From Candidatus Zixiibacteriota bacterium (lineage in GTDB: Bacteria > RBG-13-66-14 > B26-G2 > WVWN01), in assembly GCA_030613505.1 (NCBI GenBank), contig JAUWLW010000001.1, positions 62,001 through 126,000 of the forward strand: 64,000 nucleotides of DNA. Direction: 5' to 3'. The notes under the pieces were generated by a model. That model was given only the letters and a program-made list of their open reading frames with translations, was not told where the DNA came from and ran no database searches. Shown here in pieces: positions 51,606 to 61,521 of this stretch. The translations under genes were made by a program, and so were the position numbers. The number at the start of each line of letters is the position of its first letter. Within the stretch, counting starts at the first letter, position 1.

Positions 51606-53816
51606 ATGAACGGTAGAAACATAACGTTCGGCAAGGTCCTCCGCGAGAAGCGGATAGGCCGCGGCCTGACCCAACGGGAGCTGGCCGAGCGGGCCAACGT
51701 CGACGATTCGTACATATCCCAGCTCGAGCGCGATTACAAGTTTCCCTCCGCCCGCACGATTGAGGGCCTGGCGGGCGGCCTCGGCGTCGAGGTGGCGGAG
51801 TTGCTGGCGATGTACTTTCCGCCGGCGGAGGTGAAGGAGCAGACGGCGTTCGTGGGCCGCGGCGACGAGGCCGGGGCGTTCGAACGGTGTTTGGCGGGGC
51901 CCGAGGGCCTGTTGGTGGTCGCGGGTAAGGCGGGGTCCGGGAAGACGGCGCTGGTCAACGAGCGTTTTATCCCGGCGTGCCGGCGCGAGAGGACGCCCTA
52001 CATATATATCGAGAGCCGGCGCCTTACGTCGTACCGCGGCTTTTTGAAGGACCTGCGCGACACGTTCGCCTCGCGCAAGGGCGCGTACCGCGCCTTCGAC
52101 GAGATATTCGACCAGTGTGAATCGGTGGAGAGGCGACTGCGAGGCCGGTTCAAAGACCCGTTCAGCGTCCAGGTCACGGGGGGCGTCGCCGAGGCTGCGC
52201 CGGAAGGGGACGAAGAGCTGACGTACGCCGAAAAGTACATGTACCGGGAGGCCGAGAGGCTCCTTACGGAGGAGTTCCTGGCCGGGTGGCGGGCGTCGTC
52301 GTCGAAGGACGCCGGCAAAGCGGCCATTTTTTTGGACGACTTCCACGACGTCGGCGCGACGGTGGGCTATTGGATATGGCGATTCGTCGAGCGGCTGAGC
52401 GAAGTCGGCGTTTTAGGGCGGAAGTTGCTGGTCGTCATGACGGCCGCGCCGCCGCGGATGCCGGCGGTACCGGAGGGCATACGGAGCGTCAGGACGCTCG
52501 AGCTGAAGCCGTTCTCGCCCGCCGAGGTGGAGGAATACGTCCACGCCCGCGGCCTGAAGCCGACCGACGACGAGTGGGCGTTGATTACGTCGCTCGGGGG
52601 CGACGTCCGCTCGTTGAAGTTCTGGGGAGACTACCTCGAGGCGGCCGCGGACTACGCCGAAAACCGTCTGGGCGTGGCGGAGGAAGCGCTGCGCCGGTTG
52701 GACGAGGGTTTGTCGCCGCACCTGGCGGACGAGTCCTTGCATAAGGCGCCGCTGCTCCTGGTAAAAACGCGCCGCCTTTTGGGCCACCTGACGAGGTTGC
52801 AGGGCCGGTTGGCGGAAGCGGCCGATTATTACGGCTCGGCCGCGGCCTTGGTGGAGAGCTCGACCGAGGGCCGGCCCGCGGACATGGGTCACCTGTATCT
52901 GGACCTGGGCCACGTGAGTCGTCACCGCGGCCGGTGGGACGAAGCGATAGCGTTCTATACCCGCGCCTGCGACGAATTCGCCGCCGCGGCCGAGGCCATA
53001 GGCGAGGGCATAGCGCATTCCAGCCTGGGCACGGCATTCAGGCTCAAGCGTAAATACTCGCGAGCCAAGCAGGAGTATCGCCAGGCGTCGACGATACTGG
53101 CCGGCTTAAAGGACCGGGCCGACGCGGGCCCGGAGGCGCGCCGTTGGCTGGCGAGCACGTTATCCAACAACGCGATAGCGCTTCGCCTCGAGGCGGAGGA
53201 GCTGATGCGCTCGGGCGAGGAAGCGGCGGCGTGGAAGGCGCTCGAGCGCGCCAAGGCGACGTGCCAGGAGGCCGTAACGGTCAGCGACGACGCCGCGGAG
53301 ACCGCGGTCGCCGAAAACCGCTACGGGTTGTGCCTCTTTACGGAGAGCCGTTGGCCTCGCGCCGCCGGCGCCGCGGCGGAGGCGGCGGAACTGCTGGCCG
53401 AGGCGACGACGCGCCACAGGCGGGCGTTGGCCGTCTTCGAGGACCTGGGCGACCAATATCGGGTGGGGCAGGTCCTGGCGGACCTGGGCGTCGCCGCCGC
53501 GCAACAGGGCCTGGTTCACGACGCGATTATAAATTTGAAAAACAGCGTGGCCGTATTCCAGCAGATGGGGAGCCGGTACCACCGGGCGAAGGTCCTCGTC
53601 GAGCTGGGTTTGTTGTCCGAGGCAGGCGAGCAATTGTCTTATTTTGCCGAGGCGCTGGCGGCGGCCCGCGACCACAACGACGAATCGCTGGCCGAGATCG
53701 CCGCGGCGGTGAAGGGCACGCTGGAGGCCGGCGACAGCCGGCGAGCCCGGCAATTCATCGACGCGCAAACGGCGGCCGACGCCAAGCTCGGGCCGTTTTT
53801 CGAGGATGCGGTTTAG
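51606..53816 (+). CDS. XRE-STAND-TPR regulator
   Basis: This 736-residue protein joins three parts. An XRE-type helix-turn-helix (8-65, RGLTQRELAERANVDDSYISQLE) is followed by an STAND ATPase with Walker A GKAGSGKT (107-114) and Walker B FLDDF (242-246). From about residue 390 to 720 it has TPR-like repeats. Such proteins sense ligands or damage and switch on genes after ATP-driven oligomerisation. It lies 35 bases upstream of glmS and opposite murE, so a role in cell-wall or amino-sugar control is inferred. No Shine-Dalgarno is seen before the ATG. Confidence 0.87.
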   Translation: MNGRNITFGKVLREKRIGRGLTQRELAERANVDDSYISQLERDYKFPSARTIEGLAGGLGVEVAELLAMYFPPAEVKEQTAFVGRGDEAGAFERCLAGPEGLLVVAGKAGSGKTALVNERFIPACRRERTPYIYIESRRLTSYRGFLKDLRDTFASRKGAYRAFDEIFDQCESVERRLRGRFKDPFSVQVTGGVAEAAPEGDEELTYAEKYMYREAERLLTEEFLAGWRASSSKDAGKAAIFLDDFHDVGATVGYWIWRFVERLSEVGVLGRKLLVVMTAAPPRMPAVPEGIRSVRTLELKPFSPAEVEEYVHARGLKPTDDEWALITSLGGDVRSLKFWGDYLEAAADYAENRLGVAEEALRRLDEGLSPHLADESLHKAPLLLVKTRRLLGHLTRLQGRLAEAADYYGSAAALVESSTEGRPADMGHLYLDLGHVSRHRGRWDEAIAFYTRACDEFAAAAEAIGEGIAHSSLGTAFRLKRKYSRAKQEYRQASTILAGLKDRADAGPEARRWLASTLSNNAIALRLEAEELMRSGEEAAAWKALERAKATCQEAVTVSDDAAETAVAENRYGLCLFTESRWPRAAGAAAEAAELLAEATTRHRRALAVFEDLGDQYRVGQVLADLGVAAAQQGLVHDAIINLKNSVAVFQQMGSRYHRAKVLVELGLLSEAGEQLSYFAEALAAARDHNDESLAEIAAAVKGTLEAGDSRRARQFIDAQTAADAKLGPFFEDAV

Positions 53817-53851
53817 AGCGTAAGGGCGCGTAGAGAGAGAGCGAGGAAGGT

Positions 53852-55687
53852 ATGTGCGGCATAGTGGGATACGTGGGCAAGCGAGCGGCGGCGCCTATTC
53901 TGGTGGACCGCCTAGACGACCTCTCCTACCGCGGATACGATTCGGCGGGCATAGCGGTCGCGAACGACGGCGTGGTCGTCGTCGAGAAGTTGCCCGGTAA
54001 GATAGAAAACTTGAGGAAGGCGCTGACCGGCAACGAGCCCCCCGGCACCATCGGCGTGGGGCACACCCGCTGGGCCACCCACGGCGCGCCCACCCAGGTC
54101 AACGCCCACCCCCACGCCGATTGCGCCGGCAAGTTGTTCGTGGTCCAGAACGGCATAATCGAGAACTTCCCGGCGCTGAAGCGGGAGCTTCTGGCGCGTG
54201 GGCACGAGTTCCGCTCCCAGACCGACACCGAGGTCGTTATCCATTTATTGGAGGAGTACTACGACGGCGACTTGATGGATGCCGCCAAAAAGACCGCGGC
54301 CCGGCTCGAGGGCTCGTTCGCGCTGGTATTCCTGGCGGCGGACGAAAGACGGCTGGTCGCCGTCCGCTACCACGCGCCGCTCATCGTGGGCGTGGGGGGC
54401 GGCGAGAACTTCGTGGCCTCGGACATCACCGCGGTCCTCCAGGACACCAACAAAGTATACGTCCTCGAGAACGGCGACGTGGTATCGGTGGAGGCCCACC
54501 GAGTCGACGTCGACACCTTCCTGCCCCAGCGTGCCAAGGCGCCCACCGAGCGCCGGCTCACCATCGTCGACTGGCGCGCCGAGGACGTCTCCAAGAACGA
54601 TTACCCGCATTATATGTTGAAGGAGATATACGAGCAACCGCGCGCGGTGGAGCGGACGCTGCAGGGCCGCATCAAGGACGGCGAAATCGTCCTGCGCGAG
54701 ATGGACCTCTCGCCCGAGCGCATCAGGCGCGTCGACTCCTTCCACATCGTCGCCTGCGGGACCGCGTACCACGCCGCCCTCTTCGGCAAGTACCTGCTGG
54801 AGCGCGTGCTGCGCGTCCCGGTATCCGCAGACATCGCCTCCGAGTTCCGCTACCGCGCCCCCATCCTGGGCCCGAAGTCTCTCGTGATACTGATAAGCCA
54901 GTCGGGCGAGACCGCGGACACCATCGCGTCGATGGAGGAGGCCCAAAGCCGCGGCGCGAAGACGCTGGCCGTCGTCAACGTTCGGGGGAGCACGCTGGCC
55001 CGCGAGGCCGACGCCGTGGTATATACGCGCGCCGGCCCGGAAATAGCCGTCGCCTCCACCAAGGCCTTCACGGCCCAACTCACGGCGCTGATGCTGCTGG
55101 CGTGCTACGTCGCGGACCAGCGCAAGGTGGAGTTGCCGTACGGCCGCGAGGAGCTGTTGCGCCACTTGCTCGAGCTCCCCGCCCACCTCGAGCGGACGCT
55201 GGAGGTCGCGGCGCCCACCGCCAAGGCGTGGGGCGAGATTATCGCCGGCGAACGCGACTGCTACTTCCTGGGGCGCAACGTCGACGAGCCGCTGGCGCGC
55301 GAGGCCGCGCTCAAGCTCAAAGAGATATCGTACGTCCACGCCGAGGCGTACGCCGCGGGGGAGCTGAAGCACGGCACCATCGCGCTCATAACGGAGGGGA
55401 CGCCGGTCGTATCGTTCATGACGCAAAAGGACGTGTGGGACAAAATGATATCGAACATCCACGAGGTCCGGGCGCGCGGCGCGCGCACGTTCGCCGTGGT
55501 GTGCGAGGGCGGCTACGGCCTGGAGGACCTGGTGGAAGACGTACTTACGCTGCCGGCGGTACCGGAGCTGTTCACGCCGGTGCTGGCGGCTATCCCGGCG
55601 CAACTCATCGCGTACGAGGCCGCCGCGGCGCTCGGCCGCGACGTGGACCAGCCGCGCAACCTCGCCAAGAGCGTTACGGTGGAATAA
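53852..55687 (+). CDS. glmS: Glutamine-fructose-6-phosphate aminotransferase
   Basis: This 611-residue enzyme forms glucosamine-6-phosphate from fructose-6-phosphate and glutamine, the first step to UDP-GlcNAc. The N-terminal nucleophile C2 follows the start Met (MCGIVGYVGKR). The glutaminase motif VGHTRWATHGAPT and two SIS domains (VACGTAYHAALFGKYLLE, and ISQSGETADTIASM) are present. An AGGAAGG ribosome-binding site precedes the ATG. No glmS ribozyme was recognised in the short leader. Confidence 0.97.
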   Translation: MCGIVGYVGKRAAAPILVDRLDDLSYRGYDSAGIAVANDGVVVVEKLPGKIENLRKALTGNEPPGTIGVGHTRWATHGAPTQVNAHPHADCAGKLFVVQNGIIENFPALKRELLARGHEFRSQTDTEVVIHLLEEYYDGDLMDAAKKTAARLEGSFALVFLAADERRLVAVRYHAPLIVGVGGGENFVASDITAVLQDTNKVYVLENGDVVSVEAHRVDVDTFLPQRAKAPTERRLTIVDWRAEDVSKNDYPHYMLKEIYEQPRAVERTLQGRIKDGEIVLREMDLSPERIRRVDSFHIVACGTAYHAALFGKYLLERVLRVPVSADIASEFRYRAPILGPKSLVILISQSGETADTIASMEEAQSRGAKTLAVVNVRGSTLAREADAVVYTRAGPEIAVASTKAFTAQLTALMLLACYVADQRKVELPYGREELLRHLLELPAHLERTLEVAAPTAKAWGEIIAGERDCYFLGRNVDEPLAREAALKLKEISYVHAEAYAAGELKHGTIALITEGTPVVSFMTQKDVWDKMISNIHEVRARGARTFAVVCEGGYGLEDLVEDVLTLPAVPELFTPVLAAIPAQLIAYEAAAALGRDVDQPRNLAKSVTVE

Positions 55688-55712
55688 GCGGCGGCGACAG
55701 AGGTGAAGGCAA

Positions 55713-56852
55713 ATGGCGCTATCTCTGAATAAACTTCGGCTCGTGGCCGTCGGCGGCGGCACGGGCCTGGCCACACTGTTGCGGGGCATCAAAGGCTACG
55801 TACGGCGGCACGACGAAGACGAGGAGGCCCCGCTCGACCTCTCGAGCCTCACGGCCGTCGTCACCGTCTCCGACGACGCCGGCGCCGCCGGCAAGTTGAT
55901 AGACGAGTTCGGCATCCTCCCGCCGGGCGACATCCGCGCCTGCCTGGCGGCCCTCGCCGACGAGGAGGAGCTGCTGTCGAAGTTGTTCCTGCACCGCTTC
56001 GTGGGGGGCGGCGCCTTCGGCGGCCAGGCCTTCGGCAACCTCTTCCTCACCGCGCTCGTCCAGATGAACGAGGGCGACTACCTGAACGCCATCAAGGACG
56101 CGAGCCGCGTCCTCCGCGCGGACGGGACCATCCTGCCGGCCACGCTGGAACACGTGCGGCTGTGCGCCGAAGTCGAGGGCGGCCGCGTCCTGGTGGGCGA
56201 GGACGAGCTGAACCGCAACGGCGGCCGCATAAGCCGCGTCTACCTCGCCCGACGCGAGAACGGCGACGGCGACGGCCCGCCCGAAGAGATCGCCTGCGAG
56301 CCCATGCCCGACGCGGTCGAGGCCATACTCGACGCGGACGTAGTAATCCTGGGCCCGGGCGGCCTGTACACCTCCATCATCCCCAACCTGCTAGTCGGCG
56401 GTATATCGGACAGCATCAAGCAGGCCAACTGCCGGACGATATACATCGCCAACGTCATGACGCAACGGGGGAAGACCGACGGCTTCTCCCTCTCCGACCA
56501 CATCCGCGAGATAAAGAAGTACGGCGACTTTCCCGTCGACTACGTCCTCGTCAACGACCGCGAGGTATCGCCGGCGGTGCTCGCGACGTACGCCCAGGAA
56601 GGCGCGACCCAGATATTGTTCGACCCGGACGAGTCGGACGAGGTGTCGGCGGTGTCGTTCGGCGGCGGCCGCGAGCTGTTGGTGGTCGAGGGAAGCATCA
56701 TCCATACCGCCGACGTCATCGCCGAGGTCGAGGAGCAATCTATCCGCCAGGAGGCCGGCGCGGGCGACGTCGAGACCAAGACGGTCCTGCGCCACGACCC
56801 GGCCAAATTGACGGCGGCGTTGATAGAGGTTCTGAAAGCAACCCAGAGTTAA
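55713..56852 (+). CDS. yvcK: YvcK-family gluconeogenesis factor (CofD-like)
   Basis: This 379-residue protein has the YvcK core: LRLVAVGGGTGLATLLRGIKG, then LTAVVTVSDDAGAAGKLIDEFGILPPGDIRACL, and DAVEAILDADVVILGPGGLYTSIIPNLLVGGI. YvcK binds UDP-GlcNAc and controls carbon flux and cell-wall synthesis. Lying between glmS and a beta-helix protein matches that role. The spacing (25 bases after glmS, 19 before the next gene) indicates one transcript. Confidence 0.93.
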   Translation: MALSLNKLRLVAVGGGTGLATLLRGIKGYVRRHDEDEEAPLDLSSLTAVVTVSDDAGAAGKLIDEFGILPPGDIRACLAALADEEELLSKLFLHRFVGGGAFGGQAFGNLFLTALVQMNEGDYLNAIKDASRVLRADGTILPATLEHVRLCAEVEGGRVLVGEDELNRNGGRISRVYLARRENGDGDGPPEEIACEPMPDAVEAILDADVVILGPGGLYTSIIPNLLVGGISDSIKQANCRTIYIANVMTQRGKTDGFSLSDHIREIKKYGDFPVDYVLVNDREVSPAVLATYAQEGATQILFDPDESDEVSAVSFGGGRELLVVEGSIIHTADVIAEVEEQSIRQEAGAGDVETKTVLRHDPAKLTAALIEVLKATQS

Positions 56853-56871
56853 ATAGCCGAGGCGGTTCCCG

Positions 56872-57960
56872 ATGAGCGAAGAGATTAAGACGGCGGCGCT
56901 TTTCGACCTCAAGGCCACGGCCTACGGCGACTTCCTCGCCTCGCTCGAGTGGCCGTGGGACGCCCTCAAAGAGATCGCGGCGCTGGTCCGCGAACGCTTG
57001 CGCGGCGTCCGCGAGGGCGAGATTATGCCCGGCGCTCATATACTGGGGGACGACGTGGATATAGGCCCGGGCACGGTGGTGGAGCCGGGCGCCGTCGTCA
57101 AGGGCCCCACGGTAATCGGCGCCGACTGCGAGATCCGCGCCGGAGCGTACATCCGCGGCAACGCCGTCGTCGCGGACCGCTGCGTCGTCGGCAACTCCAC
57201 CGAGCTCAAGAACGCGCTCATGCTCGAGGGCGCCCACGCGCCCCACTTCAACTACGTCGGCGACAGCGTCCTGGGCCTGCGCGCCAATCTGGGCGCCGGC
57301 GTCAAGCTCTCCAACTGGAAGGTGGCCGCCGACAAGAAAATTAAAATCGCCGTCGGCGGCCGCGTCATCGACACCGGCCTCGATAAGTTCGGCGCCATCC
57401 TCGGCGACGACGTCGAGATAGGCTGCAACGCGGTGACGAACCCGGGGACCGTCGTCGGGCCGCGCACCATAATATACGCCAACAGCAACGTGCGCGGTTT
57501 CGTCTCCCCCGACTCGGTGTTAAAATTACGCCAACCCCAGGACATCGTGCCGCGGCGCGATATAACGGCTTATCGCCAATGGGATCGTGAACAAATAATT
57601 TCAGCTATCCGAAGAATGAACCTAAATACTGACTTGTTCGGTAAAATAACGGAGGAAAAATTAAGCATCTATTCGAAGGCATACAAGGTTTTCGGAAATT
57701 GGCAAAATGCTTTAGTAGCGGCAGGTATACCCGATGCGGAAATAGAAGCTTTTAATAAAAAACGAAAATGGACGCCCGATGCTATCATTGAAGAAATAAT
57801 TAAGAGAAATCGAAAAGGAGAAAACCTTACGCAACGCGTAATTCGAAAAAGTTACCCCGAATTGTTTAGAGCCGCAAATCGTTATTTCGAGTCGTGGATG
57901 TCAGCGGTATACGCCGCTGGTTTAGAGCTTGACGAAAACCGTCCTCGTAAACGGCATTAA
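56872..57960 (+). CDS. Left-handed beta-helix acyltransferase-like protein fused to HNH-associated repeats
   Basis: This 362-residue protein contains a left-handed beta-helix (about 50-215) with hexapeptides such as IGPGTVVEPGAVVKGPTVIG, resembling the acetyltransferase domain of GlmU. It then continues in a tail (about 230-362) with two units of a helical motif: WDREQIISAIRRMN...NWQNALVAAGI and WTPDAIIEEIIKRN...SWMSAVYAAGL. The latter pattern matches homing-endonuclease-associated HNH repeats. Base composition shifts to AT-rich from 57560. Similar proteins normally end near residue 229. The fusion is unusual; the tail may bind DNA. Confidence 0.8.
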   Translation: MSEEIKTAALFDLKATAYGDFLASLEWPWDALKEIAALVRERLRGVREGEIMPGAHILGDDVDIGPGTVVEPGAVVKGPTVIGADCEIRAGAYIRGNAVVADRCVVGNSTELKNALMLEGAHAPHFNYVGDSVLGLRANLGAGVKLSNWKVAADKKIKIAVGGRVIDTGLDKFGAILGDDVEIGCNAVTNPGTVVGPRTIIYANSNVRGFVSPDSVLKLRQPQDIVPRRDITAYRQWDREQIISAIRRMNLNTDLFGKITEEKLSIYSKAYKVFGNWQNALVAAGIPDAEIEAFNKKRKWTPDAIIEEIIKRNRKGENLTQRVIRKSYPELFRAANRYFESWMSAVYAAGLELDENRPRKRH

Positions 57961-58042
57961 TAACCTTGTTTAAGATTAACCCCCTTTGTTAACGAAACGC
58001 CGCAATTTTTCGGTGATCCGTTTCGGATATCAATAATAAATA

Positions 58043-59998
58043 ATGGACAGGATACAGGGGACCGACGGCATCCGGCGCGACGTTCGGCGGCAGGACGACC
58101 CGTCGCTCGCCGGCCTCTCGCCGTGGGAGGCCTTCGTCGAACGCGGCGTAATTACGGACGCCTTCCTGGAGGGGTACGCGTACGCCTTCGCGCGGCTTCG
58201 CCTCGAGGAGTCCCCCGCTTCGGCCGAGGTTGTCGTCGGCTGGGACCCGCGCGACCCGTCGGGCGATTTTACCGGCGCCGTCGTGCGCGGCCTGCGGAAG
58301 GCGTACGCGGCGGCGGCCGTAATGGGCGTGGCGCCCACGCCGGCGGTGCCTATGTATATGGCCTACCGCGGCGCCGCCGCGGGCCTGATGGTCACCGCCT
58401 CCCACAACCCCGCGGGCCAGAACGGCGTTAAAATATTCCTCGCGCCGGCGGGTCTAAAGTTATTGCCGGCCGACGACCGGCGTTTGACGGCGGCGGTGGC
58501 GGCGCTGGACTGGGAGGAAGTCGCCGCGGCCGAGCCGCGCGGCGAAGAAGTCGACGTCTCGCGCGAGTGGCGGGAAGTATTCGCCGTCTCTCACCTCGCC
58601 GAGTGCAACTCGTGGCTCAGGGCCGGGGAAAGGCCGCTGGCCGACTTCGTCCTGGTGGTGGACCCGGCGCGCGGGTCATATTCCGGTGCAGCGGCGGAGA
58701 TTCTGCGCGCCTACGGCGCCGACGTCGTCGAGGTCAACGCCGACGAGGGCGACGGCCGCGTCAACTGGCGCTCCGGCGTAGCGGACCTGGAGGGCGTCGC
58801 GTCGATATCGTTCGAAGACGTCTCGCCCGGCGGCCGGTTCGGCGAATATCCGGCGCTCGTGGCGCTGGACAAACTCGCCGGCGAGTACGACGCCGCGTTG
58901 GCGACGGGCGAATCGTTCCTGGCCGGCGCCATCTTCGACGCCGACGGCGACCGCCTCTTCCTCGTCGTCTACGACCCTACCGCCGGCGAATTCGTCGTGT
59001 TGAGCGGCGACGAGGTCGCGATATTGCAAGCGGCGGAGCTGGCCCGGCGCCTCGGCGGCGCCGGCGGCGGCCGGGCTTTCGTAAACACCGTGGAGAGCGA
59101 CCTGGCGGTGGCGGGCGCCGCGACGTCGCTCGGCTTCGACGCCATATTGAAACCCGTCGGCGACAAGTGGATATTGACGGAGGCGTGGCGGCTGGCCGCC
59201 ACCGCGGGAGAAGCGCGCGAGGACGCGGTTTCGTTCTCGGCGGAGCTCGAGCCGCTTCTCGCGGCCGGCGCCGCGCCGCTCGCCCGGGAAATCCCTTACG
59301 GCGTCGGCTGCGAGGAGACGGGCCACGCCATTACCTTCGGCGAGCTGACGCGGGCCGACGGCGCCCTCATGCCGTTCGCCGCCGGCAACGGCCTGAAGTC
59401 GGCGTTAAACACCCTCGCCGCCATAGCGACGCTGCGGGGAAAACTCGGCCCGGACGGGTTATACCGCGAGCTGAAAGCGCCGTTCGAGCGGGGCCACAAG
59501 AGCAACAACTACGTCTTCTTCACGCACAAGGAACAGCTCCTCCGGGGCGGCGCGGCGTACGAGTTTATGGACGAGGAGCTAGAGGCCGCGCTCGCGAAGC
59601 ACGCGCCGTCGCTTGCGTTGGAACGGCTCGACTTTCCCGAGGAGCCGGATTTGTTGCACTGGGCCGGCTACGACGGCGGCCGGCAAGTCGTCGGCGTCTT
59701 CTGCCGCAACTCCGGCACCGAGGACAAGAGCGCGCTGTACGTGCGGGCGGCGAAGCCGTGGGCGGAGGCCGCGGCGGCGCTCGAGCGAGAACTCTTCCCC
59801 AAGTTCTACGCCGCGGTCAAAGACGTTAGCGACCGGCGCAGCGTAGCGGAGCTCGCCTGGTTGGCGGGGGGCGCGCGACCCGAAGAAGCGGAACTGCGGT
59901 GGGTGGCGGAGGGGCTTGAGCGCGTTATGGGCCCCGCGGGCTCCACGGCGCGCGGCGACGCGGTTTTGGCCGAATTGCACCGGGCGAAAAAGTTGTGA
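58043..59998 (+). CDS. Phosphohexomutase (PGM/PMM family)
   Basis: This 651-residue enzyme interconverts hexose-1- and -6-phosphates. The phosphoserine motif VTASHNPAGQNGVK has S120. Metal-binding DADGDRLFLV, sugar-binding GCEETGHAITF and phosphate-binding CRNSGTEDKSALYVR are present. It is longer than typical (about 450-580), with a C-terminal extension of about 60 residues. Whether it acts on glucose, mannose or glucosamine phosphate is unclear; the cluster context suggests GlmM-like or PgcA-like roles. Confidence 0.9.
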   Translation: MDRIQGTDGIRRDVRRQDDPSLAGLSPWEAFVERGVITDAFLEGYAYAFARLRLEESPASAEVVVGWDPRDPSGDFTGAVVRGLRKAYAAAAVMGVAPTPAVPMYMAYRGAAAGLMVTASHNPAGQNGVKIFLAPAGLKLLPADDRRLTAAVAALDWEEVAAAEPRGEEVDVSREWREVFAVSHLAECNSWLRAGERPLADFVLVVDPARGSYSGAAAEILRAYGADVVEVNADEGDGRVNWRSGVADLEGVASISFEDVSPGGRFGEYPALVALDKLAGEYDAALATGESFLAGAIFDADGDRLFLVVYDPTAGEFVVLSGDEVAILQAAELARRLGGAGGGRAFVNTVESDLAVAGAATSLGFDAILKPVGDKWILTEAWRLAATAGEAREDAVSFSAELEPLLAAGAAPLAREIPYGVGCEETGHAITFGELTRADGALMPFAAGNGLKSALNTLAAIATLRGKLGPDGLYRELKAPFERGHKSNNYVFFTHKEQLLRGGAAYEFMDEELEAALAKHAPSLALERLDFPEEPDLLHWAGYDGGRQVVGVFCRNSGTEDKSALYVRAAKPWAEAAAALERELFPKFYAAVKDVSDRRSVAELAWLAGGARPEEAELRWVAEGLERVMGPAGSTARGDAVLAELHRAKKL

Positions 59999-60022
59999 CG
60001 CCGGCGCCGAATGTGGTATAAA
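59993..60022 (+). promoter_or_regulatory. Possible promoter for the HAD/TPR genes
   Basis: TTGTGA (59993-59998) and TATAAA (60017-60022) with an 18-base spacer, overlapping the end of the phosphohexomutase gene and about 20 bases before the HAD gene. Confidence 0.5.
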
Positions 60023-60042
60023 ATCTACCTTGAGGTGGTAAT

Positions 60043-60771
60043 TTGCCTATAGCGTTCGTATATTTCGACCTGGACGACACGTTGATAGACACGACGAACG
60101 CGGTCGTCGACGCGTACGTTGCGGCGTTGGCCGAGATCAGGCCGGTCGTCGTCGACGCCGGTTACGAGGTTCCTTCCAAGGCCGTCGAGGAAGAGTTACT
60201 CGGGACCTTCGGCTCGACGATGCCGGACGAGTACCTGGGCGCATGGCTGTACGAGGCGGGCGTGGACGCGGACCTGAGACGGGAGCTGGCCGCGCGGGGA
60301 ACGGCGATATTCACGCGATTGACCAGCGAAATAGCGCCTTTTCCGGACGCCAAGCCGGTTTTAGAGTGGCTCGCCGGGGAGGGCATAGGCCGCGGCGTCA
60401 TATCGGACGGCCGGCTCGAGGAGCAACACGCGAAGCTCGAGCAAGCCGGCCTGGCGCAACTCATCGGCCCCGCGTTCATATCCGAGGATTACCCGGTATT
60501 CAAAGGTAAGCCCAGCCTGGCAATGTTCGAGGACGCGCTCGTCGCGGCGAAGGCGCCGGCGGCGGCGGTAATGTACGTCGGCGACCGGGCCAAGGACGTT
60601 ATCGGCGCCAACCTCGCCGGCATGGTGTCGGCGCGGATACTACAGGGTTGGGCCAACCGGCGGCCCGGCGGGGTTAAGCATTTCGCCGCGGCGCAGCCGG
60701 ATTACGTTATACGAAACCTGGGCGAGCTCCCGGACGTAGTACGCGGCCACGACGGCCCGGAGGTAGCGTAG
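60043..60771 (+). CDS. HAD-family hydrolase
   Basis: This 242-residue phosphatase has the HAD nucleophile motif FVYFDLDDTLIDT, motif II GVISDGR and a GKPSLAMFEDAL/VMYVGDRAKDVIGANLAGM C-terminal part with K and DxxxD. A TTG start at 60043 is chosen because GAGGTGG precedes it and the conserved strand begins there. It lies directly before a TPR gene (no gap). Substrate unknown. Confidence 0.9.
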   Translation: MPIAFVYFDLDDTLIDTTNAVVDAYVAALAEIRPVVVDAGYEVPSKAVEEELLGTFGSTMPDEYLGAWLYEAGVDADLRRELAARGTAIFTRLTSEIAPFPDAKPVLEWLAGEGIGRGVISDGRLEEQHAKLEQAGLAQLIGPAFISEDYPVFKGKPSLAMFEDALVAAKAPAAAVMYVGDRAKDVIGANLAGMVSARILQGWANRRPGGVKHFAAAQPDYVIRNLGELPDVVRGHDGPEVA

Positions 60772-61521
60772 ATGGGCCTCGAGATCGCGTTCGGCAAAGG
60801 CCGCTGGATGTACTGGTCGATATTGCTCGCGGCCCTCGTCGCGGCCGGTATAATTGTCGGGCGACGCAAGTCGCCGGAGGAGTTTGCGCGCACGAGGCTT
60901 GTATGGGGCGACGCGGCGTTGGCCTCGGGGAAATACGACCAGGCGATCGTGTTCTACAAGACCGCTGTCGACAAGGACCCCACCCTGTGGAGCGCGTACT
61001 TCAACCTGGCGCTGGCGTACGAGTACGAGGACGAGGAGAAGGCGCTCGCGACGTGGGAGAAATATCTCGAGGCGGCGGAAGGGGAACCCTCCCAGGAGGA
61101 GTGGCTGGTTCAGGCGCGCGACCACCGCGCCCGGCTCCTCGCGGCGCCCCACTTCGCCCGGGCGCTGGAGTTGACCGAGGCGGCCGACTACGAGCGCGCC
61201 CGGCGGGAGTACGAGGCGGCGTTGGGGGCGAGGCCGGAAGACCTGGACGTCTTGAAGGGCGCGGCCGCCAACGAGGAGGCGGCGCGCGACTACGCCGCCG
61301 CGGCCCGGTACTACGAACAGGCGCTCGAGGTGGCGCCCTATTCCATGAATATCCGGTACGACCTGGCCCTGGTCTACGAAAACTTCGACAAGGGCAAAGC
61401 GGCGACGTTGTACCGAGAACTATTGGAGATGTCCAAGACAAACACCGGCATAACGATGGAAAAATTAAAAGATGCGCAGCGGCGACACGCCGCGTTGGCG
61501 CGGGAGGGTTACCGCGGTTAG
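60772..61521 (+). CDS. Membrane-anchored TPR protein
   Basis: A 249-residue protein with an N-terminal membrane segment (MYWSILLAALVAAGIIVG), then TPR units such as LASGKYDQAIVFYKTAVDKDPTLWSAYFNLALAYEYEDEEKAL. It is first of three TPR genes on this strand and probably orients its repeats into the periplasm or cytoplasm depending on topology. Function unknown. Confidence 0.85.
   Translation: MGLEIAFGKGRWMYWSILLAALVAAGIIVGRRKSPEEFARTRLVWGDAALASGKYDQAIVFYKTAVDKDPTLWSAYFNLALAYEYEDEEKALATWEKYLEAAEGEPSQEEWLVQARDHRARLLAAPHFARALELTEAADYERARREYEAALGARPEDLDVLKGAAANEEAARDYAAAARYYEQALEVAPYSMNIRYDLALVYENFDKGKAATLYRELLEMSKTNTGITMEKLKDAQRRHAALAREGYRG

Noticed and set aside
53817-53851. glmS ribozyme
   Set aside because: The gap is only 35 bases, too short for the ribozyme.
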